The position numbers and the translations under genes are program-made. A stretch of 64,000 bases of DNA from Jeotgalicoccus halotolerans. Its GTDB lineage: Bacteria > Bacillota > Bacilli > Staphylococcales > Salinicoccaceae. Every line of letters begins with the position of its first letter. The first letter of the stretch is position 1. The stretch is from the NCBI RefSeq assembly GCF_003387165.1, contig NZ_QUMW01000010.1, positions 205,783 through 269,782 on the forward strand, in the 5' to 3' direction. Positions 7,524-16,323 of the stretch are shown piece by piece. The notes beneath the pieces are model-generated. The model had not been told where the DNA came from. It saw only the letters and a list, made by a program, of their open reading frames with translations, and searched no databases.

Positions 7524-8726
7524 ATGGAATTAAATTTAGTAACATCATTATTTTTAGCAGTGATGGTTTACCTCATCGGTGCTTACTTAGTTAAAAAAAT
7601 ATACTTTTTAGATAGATACTCTATACCGGCACCTGTTGTTGGCGGTTTGCTTTTCGCAGTGTTTACATTAATAATGCACACTTCTGACTTAGTGACGATA
7701 ACTATAGATACGTCCTTACAATCTTTATTTATGATTATATTTTTTACCACCGTCGGACTAGGTGCCAGTTTTAAGTTAATTAAACTCGGTGGTAAATTAC
7801 TTATTATCTATTTACTTGCGGCAAGTTTTTTATCAGTTGTGCAAAATACTTTAGGAGTCTCTCTTGCCAGTCTGCTCGGAATCGACCCTCTGCTCGGACT
7901 TATGGCTTCGTCTCCTGCTATGATTGGCGGGCACGGCGGTGCTGCAGCATTCGGTGAAACAATCGATGGATTAGGGGTGCAGGGAGCCACTACTGTCGGC
8001 ATTGCTGCAGCGACTCTCGGACTTATAGCCGGCGGAGTTTTCGGCGGGCCGGTTGCACGATATATGATTAATAAACATAATCTAAAGAGCAATGAACCTG
8101 CTTTTGATGCCGGTGAATATGAAGTTCAGGATGTTAAAAAGGAAAACAAGCTGACTATCGACCAGTTCTTTATTTATTTGGCAATCATTACATTCACAAT
8201 GGCCCTCGGCACATACATTGGAGGTATATTCTCGGACTTGTCCGGTGTAATTCTTCCTGACTATGTCGGAGCAATGTTCGTTGCAATTGTTGTCAGAACT
8301 TTATTAGACGCTACACAAGACAAGGTGCCGTTTGATTTTGATACAACTGTAAATGATAAAATCGGCGCTGTTTCTTTAGGCTTGTTCCTGTCATTTGCAC
8401 TGATGAGCATCAAACTTTGGGAGCTCGCAGACTTAGCACTGCCGATTCTGCTGATTGTTTCCGTGCACGTTATAGTCATTATTCTGTATACGATGTTTGT
8501 TGTTTACAGGTTGCTTGGCAAGAATTATGACGCTGTAGTAATGATTAACGGTTTAATGGGCAGCGGCTTGGGGGCAACACCTACAGCTATGGCTAATATG
8601 GATGCAATCACATCTAAATTTGGCGACTCTAAAACTGCTTACCTGATTGTACCGATTGTCGGGGCATTCTTAATAGATATTATTAATATTCCCGTTATAG
8701 TGTTCTTTATAAACCTTTTCAATTAA
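7524..8726 (+). CDS. gltS: Sodium/glutamate symporter GltS
   Basis: A 400-residue member of the ESS family, which imports glutamate with sodium. Two inverted halves with about ten membrane helices are visible. Typical motifs are YSIPAPVVGGLLFA near the start, SSPAMIGGHGGAAAFGETI in the first re-entrant loop, and GLMGSGLGATPTAMANMDA in the second. I chose the ATG at 7524 because GGAGG lies seven bases upstream and MELNLVTSL matches the family start; an in-frame ATG at 7482 lacks a ribosome site. It is convergent with the secreted gamma-glutamyltranspeptidase gene, which could supply its substrate outside the cell. Confidence 0.95.
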   Translation: MELNLVTSLFLAVMVYLIGAYLVKKIYFLDRYSIPAPVVGGLLFAVFTLIMHTSDLVTITIDTSLQSLFMIIFFTTVGLGASFKLIKLGGKLLIIYLLAASFLSVVQNTLGVSLASLLGIDPLLGLMASSPAMIGGHGGAAAFGETIDGLGVQGATTVGIAAATLGLIAGGVFGGPVARYMINKHNLKSNEPAFDAGEYEVQDVKKENKLTIDQFFIYLAIITFTMALGTYIGGIFSDLSGVILPDYVGAMFVAIVVRTLLDATQDKVPFDFDTTVNDKIGAVSLGLFLSFALMSIKLWELADLALPILLIVSVHVIVIILYTMFVVYRLLGKNYDAVVMINGLMGSGLGATPTAMANMDAITSKFGDSKTAYLIVPIVGAFLIDIINIPVIVFFINLFN

Positions 8727-8767
8727 ATAAAAATAGAGCAGCCGAAACCGGCTGCTCTATTTTTATT
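8726..8767. terminator. Bidirectional terminator between gltS and ggt
   Basis: A long perfect stem (about 19 bp, AATAAAAATAGAGCAGCCG and its complement) with a 4-base loop, flanked by A and T runs, serving both converging genes. Confidence 0.9.
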
Positions 8768-8768
8768 T

Positions 8769-10529
8769 TTACTGCTGGGATTGCAGGCCGTAGGCGGCAC
8801 CGTTTCTATTTTTATCAGTAGCCCCTGTAAATTCTCCCGTAACAGAATCAATCTGGATACTGCTGACATTTCCTATGGCTTCGGATTCATCTTCAAAATT
8901 ATGTCCCATTTCATTAAGCTGGCTAATAACTTCTTCAGGAATACCTTCTTCAAATCTGTAAGATTCCAAGTCATTAGTAAAGATTCTTGGTTCTGTTACT
9001 GCTGAATGCACATCGAGCTCGTACTCATAAGCATTGATAATTGTCTGCAGAACTGATGTAATAATGGTCTGCCCGCCCGGCGAACCTGCAGTCATTACCG
9101 GTTTTCCATTATCAAATACAATAGTCGGTGTCATACTGCTGAGCGGACGCTTATTCGGCTGTACTTCATTTGCTCCGCCTGGTTCAGCATCAAAATCTGT
9201 CAGTTCGTTGTTCAGCATGAATCCATATTCAGGCACCATAATACCAGAACCAAATACCTGCTCAATCGTCGTAGTGTATGAAACGACATTGCCGTATTTA
9301 TCCGCTACTGAAAAATGGGTCGTCTGTCCATCAACTTTATCGTTCGGCTGTGCAACATTATTCACTTCATCTGTCCCTGTCTGATACTCCCATGGATCTC
9401 CCGCTTCCGGCTCTTCATTCACACTGTCCATGCTGATTAGTGTGCTTCTCTCTGCAATATAATCAGGATGGAGGAGCCCTTCTGCTGGCACGTCCACAAA
9501 TTCCGGATCTCCTGCATATTCAGCACGGTCGGCATATGCCAGATGCATTGCTTCTGCCATTAAATGATATTTCTCCGGCGAGTTTATATCATACTGGGAT
9601 AAATCAAAACCATCGAGCATTCCAAGCATTTGAAGCATGAATATGCCGCCTGAGCTTGGCGGAGGCATGGTAGCAATATCATAGCCGTTAAACTCTCCCC
9701 AAATCGGTTCATCTAATGTAATTTCATAATTCGATAAATCTTCCGGTGTCATTGAGCCTCCGAATTCCTGAACTGCGTCAGCAGCCGCTTTTGAAATTTC
9801 ACTGTTATAAAAGTAATCGATGCCATTATCTTTGATAAGGTTTAAAGTTTTCGCCAAATCTTCCTGAACGAGTACATCGCCTTCTGCTAAGGGTTCAGCA
9901 TCGTTAAAAAATACTTCAGCTGCTGCCGTAGCCTGTAATTTTTCGGCGTTATCAGAAATTTGTGCAGCCAGGAAGTCATCTATCATAAAACCTTCCTCGG
10001 CAATTGAAATTGCTGGAGCAATCAAATCCGACATATCAACTGTTCCCCAAGTTTCGTGGGCTGCCTCCAAGCCCCTCAATGTTCCCGGAACTCCTACTGA
10101 CTTACCGCTTCTGACACGTTCTTCAAATGGTAATGCTTCCCCGTCTTCATCGAGGAACATTTCCGTATCTGCACCTGCAGGCGCACGTTCCCTGCTGTTT
10201 ATCACAGATGTTTCTCCTGTTTCTCCATCATATACCATCATAAAACCTCCGCCGCCAATACCCGACATCATGGGCTCTGCAACGGTCAATACATATTGCA
10301 TAGCAATAGCTGCGTCCATGGCGTTACCGCCGTTGGCAAGGATATCATAACCCGTTTCAGAAGCAAGCGGGTGCGCTGATACAACCATCCCTTCATCAGC
10401 TGCTGCTATATCATTATCTTCACTGTAGTCCGGATCAAAAGCTTCGGCAGATACGATGGAAATTCCTGCTGAAAAGATTAGCAATGATAAACTGATAACT
10501 GCTGCTAAGCGTTTTAGAAAATTCTTCAT
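8769..10529 (-). CDS. ggt: Gamma-glutamyltranspeptidase, secreted
   Basis: A 586-residue N-terminal nucleophile hydrolase that removes or transfers the gamma-glutamyl group of glutathione and related peptides outside the cytoplasm. Residues 1-30 are a signal peptide (positive start, hydrophobic core, ending SAEA). The large subunit includes GNAMDAAIA and SGIGGGGFMM; the autoprocessing site is GQ/TTHFSV with Thr403 as the expected catalytic residue, followed by NKRPLSSMTPTIV and AGSPGGQTIIT. Order and length fit complete enzymes, so it should be active. The ATG follows a GGGGG-rich site. It can feed glutamate to the GltS symporter encoded opposite it. Promoter not assigned. Confidence 0.95.
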   Translation of the reverse strand: MKNFLKRLAAVISLSLLIFSAGISIVSAEAFDPDYSEDNDIAAADEGMVVSAHPLASETGYDILANGGNAMDAAIAMQYVLTVAEPMMSGIGGGGFMMVYDGETGETSVINSRERAPAGADTEMFLDEDGEALPFEERVRSGKSVGVPGTLRGLEAAHETWGTVDMSDLIAPAISIAEEGFMIDDFLAAQISDNAEKLQATAAAEVFFNDAEPLAEGDVLVQEDLAKTLNLIKDNGIDYFYNSEISKAAADAVQEFGGSMTPEDLSNYEITLDEPIWGEFNGYDIATMPPPSSGGIFMLQMLGMLDGFDLSQYDINSPEKYHLMAEAMHLAYADRAEYAGDPEFVDVPAEGLLHPDYIAERSTLISMDSVNEEPEAGDPWEYQTGTDEVNNVAQPNDKVDGQTTHFSVADKYGNVVSYTTTIEQVFGSGIMVPEYGFMLNNELTDFDAEPGGANEVQPNKRPLSSMTPTIVFDNGKPVMTAGSPGGQTIITSVLQTIINAYEYELDVHSAVTEPRIFTNDLESYRFEEGIPEEVISQLNEMGHNFEDESEAIGNVSSIQIDSVTGEFTGATDKNRNGAAYGLQSQQ

Positions 10530-10725
10530 GTTACGCCCCCTTGTTTTTAATTGCTGATGCGCTTTGTCTCTCCTCTCTAAATAAAGATGTAAAATTCTAA
10601 AAATTATGAATTACTTCCCACAAGGTTACCATATCAGAACATACAGTCAATAATTTGACACAATTAAATTCATATCTTTTGTATAGTATAATTTAGAAAA
10701 TACCTATATATTGAGGTGTAAAATT

Positions 10726-11136
10726 ATGTCTTTAGAAAATGTTAAACCGCCGGAGCAATTTCAATATTTTAATCATCAGATAGTTATTAACAAGCATTTC
10801 GAATTCACTTGTCATAACCGTATATTTTTTTCCAGCACAGCCTTTAAAGATTTAAAAAACCATCGCTACACATTTCAGTTAGAAATATTATCAATGGTAA
10901 ATGGATTGGGCCTTGCCACAGATTTTCATTTAATTGATCAGATCTATAGAGAGCACATTGCTTTAAAACTCGATAATTGCGTGCTCAATGAAACTCTGCC
11001 TGTTATGAATACAACCGCGGAAAATATTGCGTACTGGATTTTTGAACAGTTTAATAGTCATCTGCCAAAGGAAAATACACTGCTTAAAGTAACGCTCTAT
11101 GAAACCGAAAAACAGGGGGTTTCCGTAACTAAATAA
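10726..11136 (+). CDS. Divergent 6-pyruvoyl-tetrahydropterin synthase/QueD-like protein
   Basis: A 136-residue protein with the T-fold pattern of the PTPS/QueD family: a first strand FEFTCHNRIFF, then LKNHRYTFQLEI in place of the usual LHGHxYxxxV, GLATDFHLIDQI (family G-x-DF), LDNCVLNE (LDHxxLN) and TTAENIAYWIF (T-x-EN-x-A). The zinc site is degraded: only one histidine remains of the usual H-x-H pair, and LDH is LDN. The fold is therefore likely but the normal synthase reaction is doubtful. The ATG at 10726 follows TTGAGGTG; the in-frame GTG or ATG upstream has no site. It is followed by a TPP riboswitch in the same direction, and nothing links it to thiamine except position. Confidence 0.7.
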   Translation: MSLENVKPPEQFQYFNHQIVINKHFEFTCHNRIFFSSTAFKDLKNHRYTFQLEILSMVNGLGLATDFHLIDQIYREHIALKLDNCVLNETLPVMNTTAENIAYWIFEQFNSHLPKENTLLKVTLYETEKQGVSVTK

Positions 11137-11197
11137 TTCCTGCTTCACAAATCTGTGCAAGTGGACTATGATGGTGATAATCAAATAATAAATTCAC

Positions 11198-11273
11198 CAC
11201 CACTGGGGGTGTCCGCATCGGACTGAGACTGACCCTTATCACCTGATCTAGATCATACTAGCGTAGGGAAGTG
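11198..11273 (+). promoter_or_regulatory. TPP riboswitch (THI element)
   Basis: The aptamer blocks occur in order: CTGGGGGTGTCC, GGACTGAGA, ACCCTTATCACCTGATCTAG, and ATACTAGCGTAGGGAAGTGG, which closes P1 with CCACCACT. Thiamine pyrophosphate binding favours the terminator just downstream, so the ykoEDC operon should be expressed when thiamine is short. Confidence 0.95.
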
Positions 11274-11288
11274 GCATATTTTTATATG

Positions 11289-11320
11289 CACACCATTCCG
11301 TTAGTGGTGTGTGTTTTTTT
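11289..11320 (+). terminator. Expression-platform terminator of the TPP riboswitch
   Basis: CACACCA pairs with TGGTGTG, followed by GTTTTTTTG; it lies between the aptamer and the ykoE ribosome site. Confidence 0.85.
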
Positions 11321-11348
11321 GTTTGAAATTTATAACGGAGGCTTCAAA

Positions 11349-11930
11349 ATGGCACAAAGAAATGGTTTAACACTCACTGATATTTTAATTACCGTCGTTA
11401 TTGCACTGGTTTTCGCTGTTATTTATTCTCTATGGGATGGGATTTATACGATTCTGCAGCCGTTCGGTCTGCACTTAAATGAATTGGTCTACGGCATGTG
11501 GTTTATCGCTGCGATTGTCGCTTATTTAGTTATCAGGAAACCTGGTGTTGCTCTGATTGCAGAATTTGCAGCAGCTTCGGGCGAAACGATTGTACTCCTT
11601 CAGTTTGACATTTCACTGATTATGTACGGATTAATTCAAGGACTGGCCTGCGAACTTATTTTTATGTTCTTCAGATATAAGAGTACGAGTTTGATGGTGG
11701 CAGTCTTGGCCGGCATCGCGGCAGCTTTATCTACTCTGCCTCTCGACTGGTATTATGGTTATCTCGGGATGCTCGAGACATGGAATCTTGTCCTGATGTT
11801 CAGTTTTCGGATACTCAGCGGCGCGCTTGTTGCCGGCTGGCTCGGCCATCTGCTTTACAAAGCACTTAAAGAAACCGGCGTATTAAAGTTTGTAGGACAA
11901 AGACACGGTAATTCACACGAAGGATTATAA
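11349..11930 (+). CDS. ykoE: Thiamine/HMP ECF-type transporter substrate component YkoE
   Basis: A 193-residue hydrophobic protein with about five or six membrane helices, including LTLTDILITVVIALVF, a YSLWDGIYTILQPF segment, YGMWFIAAIVAYLV and a GLACELIFMFFRY helix. This is the YkoE family, the substrate-capturing subunit of the thiamine or hydroxymethylpyrimidine importer YkoEDC. The ATG at 11349 follows ACGGAGG; upstream in-frame starts lie inside the riboswitch terminator and are not used. It is the first gene of the TPP-controlled operon; ykoD begins one base after its stop codon region. Confidence 0.93.
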   Translation: MAQRNGLTLTDILITVVIALVFAVIYSLWDGIYTILQPFGLHLNELVYGMWFIAAIVAYLVIRKPGVALIAEFAAASGETIVLLQFDISLIMYGLIQGLACELIFMFFRYKSTSLMVAVLAGIAAALSTLPLDWYYGYLGMLETWNLVLMFSFRILSGALVAGWLGHLLYKALKETGVLKFVGQRHGNSHEGL

Positions 11931-11931
11931 T

Positions 11932-13338
11932 ATGTCTGCAATTAATATACGGAACTTAAATTTAAAATTTCCAGAAGCACCGGTAAAATTATTTACCGAT
12001 TTAAATATTGAAGTTGAAGCCGGCGAGAAAGTACTGCTGCTCGGACCCAGCGGTTCAGGTAAAAGCACATTGTTAAACGTCATGGGCGGGTTAATCCCGC
12101 GGGTAATCCATACACCAATGAAAACCGAATCAATCGAAATTCCTGATAATAACGCCTATGTGTTTCAGGATCCTGATTCCCAGTTTACAATGCCTACGGT
12201 AGCAGAAGAGCTTGCTTTTATTTTGGAAAATAGAAATATTCCGAAAGAAAATATGGAAACGGCAATGCTGGAAGCACTCAGCCAGACGGGACTCGATATA
12301 CCACTTAACTTAAATATTAATAATTTATCAGGGGGAATGAAGCAGAAGCTTGCGATCGCTTCAGCACTGCTGCAAGATCCGGATACTTTGTTTCTCGATG
12401 AACCAACGAGCATGCTTGATGACGAGTCTGCATCTTCTCTGTGGGATGTCATTGAAAACATTTGGCACAACCGCACAGTTGTTATAGTAGAGCATCGTGT
12501 CGATTATATATGGGACAAAGTCGACCGGGTTATTCTGATGAATGATCAGGCTCAGATTACTCATGACGGTACTCCGGACGATGTTTTAAAAAATTATAAA
12601 CATCTCTTGAATGAATATGGTGTTTGGCATCCGGATTCATGGCAGGATGCGCCGGTGTTCAATCCGTTACCGCCAGCGAAAGAGGTACTGCTTGAAATAA
12701 AGGATCTTCACCTTGAACGGCGGGGAATGGAGATTTTGCACATCAATGACTTAACTGTTGCCGGAGGAGAATGGATTATGCTCGAAGGAAAAAACGGTAC
12801 TGGAAAGTCCAGTCTGCTTCTTGCGATAATGAAGTTGATTCCCTCTGCCGGCAGTATTTACTACCGGAATAAGAAAGTTGCAAAAACAAAACAAATTGCC
12901 GGAGAAGTATATCCGGTATTTCAAAATCCGGAACTCCAGTTTATTACGCACAAAGTTTTTGATGAAGTTTTCATCAATATGGAATCTCGCTTTGAATATT
13001 CTGAAGCAGTGAGACAAACCGAAGTGATTTTACAGCAGATGGGGCTTAATAATACAGCACACTTGCATCCCTTGGAAATTTCTACAGGACAGAAGCGCCG
13101 GCTAAGTGTAGCCACGGCTTTCGGTGGTGTGCCGAACATCCTGCTGCTCGATGAGCCGACATTCGGTCTCGATCAGAAACACGCCTTTCGAATGCTGGAA
13201 ATATTTCAAGAATTAACTGAAGCAGGGACTGCAATCATTATGATTACGCACGATGAAAATATTAAGATGCGCTATCCGTCGAGACGTCTGATTATTGAAG
13301 ACGGAATACTTCAAGAGAAGAGGATACACGATGCTTAA
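11932..13338 (+). CDS. ykoD: Dual ABC ATPase of the thiamine transporter, YkoD
   Basis: A 468-residue cytosolic protein made of two fused ABC ATPase domains. Domain one has Walker A GPSGSGKST (about residue 38-46), signature LSGGMKQKLAIA and Walker B LFLDEPTSMLD. Domain two has Walker A GKNGTGKSS, a Q-loop VFQNPELQF, an altered signature ISTGQKRRLSVA and Walker B ILLLDEPTFGLD. It powers the YkoE/YkoC ECF-type importer. The changed second signature (STGQ for SGGQ) is usual in such fused ECF ATPases. It overlaps ykoC by eight bases, which points to translational coupling. Confidence 0.95.
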   Translation: MSAINIRNLNLKFPEAPVKLFTDLNIEVEAGEKVLLLGPSGSGKSTLLNVMGGLIPRVIHTPMKTESIEIPDNNAYVFQDPDSQFTMPTVAEELAFILENRNIPKENMETAMLEALSQTGLDIPLNLNINNLSGGMKQKLAIASALLQDPDTLFLDEPTSMLDDESASSLWDVIENIWHNRTVVIVEHRVDYIWDKVDRVILMNDQAQITHDGTPDDVLKNYKHLLNEYGVWHPDSWQDAPVFNPLPPAKEVLLEIKDLHLERRGMEILHINDLTVAGGEWIMLEGKNGTGKSSLLLAIMKLIPSAGSIYYRNKKVAKTKQIAGEVYPVFQNPELQFITHKVFDEVFINMESRFEYSEAVRQTEVILQQMGLNNTAHLHPLEISTGQKRRLSVATAFGGVPNILLLDEPTFGLDQKHAFRMLEIFQELTEAGTAIIMITHDENIKMRYPSRRLIIEDGILQEKRIHDA

Positions 13339-14122
13339 CGCAGTGAAGAATTACAGCACTTTTATAGACAGGGCAAATCCGCTGACAAAAATACTGCTGG
13401 CAGCAATACTTTTCGTTACTGTAATTTTCATTCATAATCCGAATGTTCTTTTCCTTCTGACAATTATTATGCTCATCATGCTGCTCTTTTTAAGCGGGGT
13501 TAAAATAAAATACCTGGCAATCTTGTTAATATTTATTTTTATTTCAGGATCTATAGCAAGCCTCTATATGATATTCTACGGTGAAGGGACACAGACGCTG
13601 TTTCGCTACGGCATTATTCATATTACTGAAGAAAGCTTTGTCAGAGGTATTCATATTTCAATGCGAGGCGTTATATTGTCGTTATTTGGTGCCCTAGTGA
13701 TATTTACAACCAAGATAACAGATGTGTTTTACGCGCTCATGATTCAGTTGAAAATAAAACCTAAGTATGCTTATTCCTTTATGGCAGCTATCCGCATGGT
13801 TCCGATTATTATTGCAGAATATTTCCAGCTGAGGCAGGCTAGAAAGGTCAGAAAAGCACTGATTCATAAAAAATACATTTCAGGATTTAGAGGATTGAAA
13901 TCAACAATTGTGACCTTGCTGAGTCAAAGTATACGACGGGCTTACAGACTCGGGATTGCAATGGAATCAAAAGGATTCAGTGACGGTGTCCGCACATACT
14001 ATCATAAAACATCATTCTCAAAATATGATTTGTATTTAATCGCGCTTGTTGGAGCTGCTGTTTTCGCCGCCCTGCAGTTCGGTACTGTCATTTCTCCTTT
14101 TACAAGCACCGATGCGAGATAA
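13331..14122 (+). CDS. ykoC: ECF-type transmembrane component YkoC
   Basis: A 263-residue CbiQ/EcfT-family membrane protein, the coupling subunit that joins YkoE to the YkoD ATPase. The N-terminus FIDRANPLTKILLAAILFV is typical of EcfT, and the two Ala-Arg coupling motifs appear as MAAIRMVPIIIAEYFQLRQARK and RRAYRLGIAMESKGFS. Five to six membrane helices are visible. The ATG at 13331 overlaps the end of ykoD and follows AGAAGAGGA. It is the last gene of the operon and is followed by a strong terminator. Confidence 0.93.
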   Translation: MLNAVKNYSTFIDRANPLTKILLAAILFVTVIFIHNPNVLFLLTIIMLIMLLFLSGVKIKYLAILLIFIFISGSIASLYMIFYGEGTQTLFRYGIIHITEESFVRGIHISMRGVILSLFGALVIFTTKITDVFYALMIQLKIKPKYAYSFMAAIRMVPIIIAEYFQLRQARKVRKALIHKKYISGFRGLKSTIVTLLSQSIRRAYRLGIAMESKGFSDGVRTYYHKTSFSKYDLYLIALVGAAVFAALQFGTVISPFTSTDAR

Positions 14123-14127
14123 TAATA

Positions 14128-14174
14128 AAACAGTAAAAATCATGGAGATTAATCTCCATGATTTTTACTGTTAT
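14128..14174. terminator. Bidirectional terminator after ykoC
   Basis: A stem of about 21 bp (AACAGTAAAAATCATGGAGA and complement) with almost no loop, shared with the convergent SDR gene. Confidence 0.85.
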
Positions 14175-15019
14175 TCTGCCGGCGTTCCCGGTTCAATATC
14201 ATAGGATTTTTGTACTGATTCGTGACGTTTCCCAAGATCTGCAGTTGTTTTTTTGTCCCAGACAGCTGCCTGTTTTTCTTTCAGCTGAGAAACCATTTTT
14301 TCAGGTATCACATTGCGATACTGATCTGTTTCACCGAGTATTACTTTGATTGCTGGCTCTGTTACTTCTTCAGGGTCAAATTGCTCACTCGGAAACGCTG
14401 TTTTACTGTAGTCGAATACCGTGTCGTCTAAATCAATCTCCCAATTTTTCCACGTTTCAAATTCGCGGTCATTGAATCCTGTTAAATAAGGGCCCGGATT
14501 AATCGTTGATACTTCCACATTAAACTCCTGCAATTCTTTACTTAAAGCCATCGCGAACGCTTCTACAGTATGTTTTGAACCAGAATACGGTCCGGACAGC
14601 GGGTTCGTTGTAATACCGGATACGGAGGATACGAAAACAATGCGTCCGTGGTTTCTATCCACCATTTTACGGGCAAATCCTTTAGTTAATAATATCGGTC
14701 CAAAGACATTGGCTTCGAACTGATGACGCAAGTTTGCTTCAGGTATATCAACTAATGAGCCGCCTTCTTTTACAGCTGCATTATTGACCAGGACATCAAT
14801 ATCCCATGCCCATGCTTTTTCACGATCTTTGGGGTTCGTTACATCCAGTTTTTCAATCTGCATTTTAACACCGCGTTCACGTGCTTCCTGTTCCAAAGCA
14901 GATACCTGTGACATCACTTCCACTGTTGCAATAACTGGATTGCCTTTTTCCGCCAGTGCGAATGCAATATTTTTACCGAAACCTGTTCCTGCACCTGTAA
15001 TAAGTACTGTCTGAGTCAT
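14171..15019 (-). CDS. SDR-family oxidoreductase
   Basis: A 282-residue classical short-chain dehydrogenase. Visible motifs: GAGTGFGKNIA (cofactor loop), NNAAVKEGG, the Ser in SSVSGITT and the catalytic YSGSKHTVEAFA (Tyr-x-x-x-Lys), then INPGPYLTGF. A long C-terminal extension after residue 200 is typical of the group with a large substrate lid. The substrate is not predictable. The ATG follows GGAGGC. It is divergent from an aldo/keto reductase gene with about 140 bases between, so the two may share control, as carbonyl-handling genes often do. Confidence 0.85.
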   Translation of the reverse strand: MTQTVLITGAGTGFGKNIAFALAEKGNPVIATVEVMSQVSALEQEARERGVKMQIEKLDVTNPKDREKAWAWDIDVLVNNAAVKEGGSLVDIPEANLRHQFEANVFGPILLTKGFARKMVDRNHGRIVFVSSVSGITTNPLSGPYSGSKHTVEAFAMALSKELQEFNVEVSTINPGPYLTGFNDREFETWKNWEIDLDDTVFDYSKTAFPSEQFDPEEVTEPAIKVILGETDQYRNVIPEKMVSQLKEKQAAVWDKKTTADLGKRHESVQKSYDIEPGTPAE

Positions 15020-15160
15020 TAAAAAGCCTCCTGTAAATTTTATTCTTTATAGTCTATACCCTGTCATGTTTCTCTCAATCAGACAAAGAGTTGAAAAGTC
15101 TGTTTTATAAACAAGATGCAGGGAATATATTAATTGATAATGAAATTCGGAGGGATAAGA

Positions 15161-16240
15161 ATGGATTACACATTATTAGGAGATTCAGGTCTTAATATTT
15201 CTAAATATTCTCTTGGAACCATACCATTCAGCGGCACTAACGGATTTGAAGCAACAGGAGATATGAATCAGGAAACAGCGAACTATTTTGTCGATTATGC
15301 ACTAGATAAAGGGATTAATCATTTTGACACAGCCAATCTTTACGCTAAAGGCGATGCCGAAAAAGTCCTTGGGAAAGCAATTCGCGATAAACGCCAGGAT
15401 ATGACAATCGCCAGTAAAACAGGCACACCGATCCAAGGTGGTCCTAACGACGGCGGTGCAACACGCGCCAATATTGAAACGACTATTGATGAGACACTGA
15501 AACGTCTCGGCACAGATTACTTGGATTTATACTACATTCATATATGGGACGGCCGTGTTCCTGTTTCAGAAACTGTTCAGGTGATGAACGATCTGATTAA
15601 GAAAGGTAAAGTCCGCTACTGGGGTGTATCCAATTACAGCGGCTGGTCACTTGCCAAAACGCATACTTTTGCAGTGGAGAACAATATGATTCCGCCCGCA
15701 GCCCATCAAATCTATTACACACCCGAATCACGGGAGGCGGAGTACGAACTGCTTCCGGCAGGAACAGAGCTTGGGATAGGAAACACAATATGGTCTCCTT
15801 TAGGCGAAGGCATGCTGAACGGTAAAATCACGAGAAATCAAAAAGCACAGCCGGGAACACGCCAAGGCAACGGATGGGCGGAACCTTATCTTAAAAACAA
15901 GGAATTCTTTTATAATCTGGTTGAGATGCTGCAGGATATTGCATCGAAACATAAGGTAACAGTACCGCAAGTTGTGCTTGCCTGGCTCCGTGACAGACCA
16001 AATGTCGACTCGGTCATTATTGCAGCACGTAATAAAGAACAATTGTATGAAGATGTCGCATCCTACACGTTGCAATTAACCGACGATGACGTTTCACAAA
16101 TTACGGACTTCACTGCTTTAGAACCCGTTTATCCTCATTGGCACTGCGCAATGAATACGATGGATATGGCTTCAGAATCAGAGAAAGTTTATCTGGAAGC
16201 ATATAATAAAACGATGAAGCAGAAAGATCAAGAAATATAA
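15161..16240 (+). CDS. Aldo/keto reductase
   Basis: A 359-residue NADPH-dependent aldo/keto reductase of the YghZ/IolS type. The catalytic tetrad is in place: Asp in FDTANLYAKG with its Tyr, Lys in TIASKTG and His in LYYIHIWDG. Further markers are WGVSNYSGW and the cofactor-binding IIAARNKEQL near the C-terminus. The ATG at 15161 lies behind CGGAGG; an in-frame ATG at 15134 lacks a site. It stands alone and ends at a hairpin. The natural substrate is not known; small aldehydes and ketones are likely. Confidence 0.9.
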   Translation: MDYTLLGDSGLNISKYSLGTIPFSGTNGFEATGDMNQETANYFVDYALDKGINHFDTANLYAKGDAEKVLGKAIRDKRQDMTIASKTGTPIQGGPNDGGATRANIETTIDETLKRLGTDYLDLYYIHIWDGRVPVSETVQVMNDLIKKGKVRYWGVSNYSGWSLAKTHTFAVENNMIPPAAHQIYYTPESREAEYELLPAGTELGIGNTIWSPLGEGMLNGKITRNQKAQPGTRQGNGWAEPYLKNKEFFYNLVEMLQDIASKHKVTVPQVVLAWLRDRPNVDSVIIAARNKEQLYEDVASYTLQLTDDDVSQITDFTALEPVYPHWHCAMNTMDMASESEKVYLEAYNKTMKQKDQEI

Positions 16241-16260
16241 TTTAGTTTTAAATTGCAAAG

Positions 16261-16310
16261 ATTCCGTGTGTCTACCTTTTATTAGGGATAGCCGCACGGA
16301 ATTTTTTTAT
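16261..16310 (+). terminator. Terminator after the aldo/keto reductase gene
   Basis: ATTCCGTGTG and CGCACGGAAT enclose a second inner pairing (TCTACC with GGGATA region), then a run of seven Ts. Confidence 0.7.
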
Positions 16311-16323
16311 TTATTTTCTAAAC

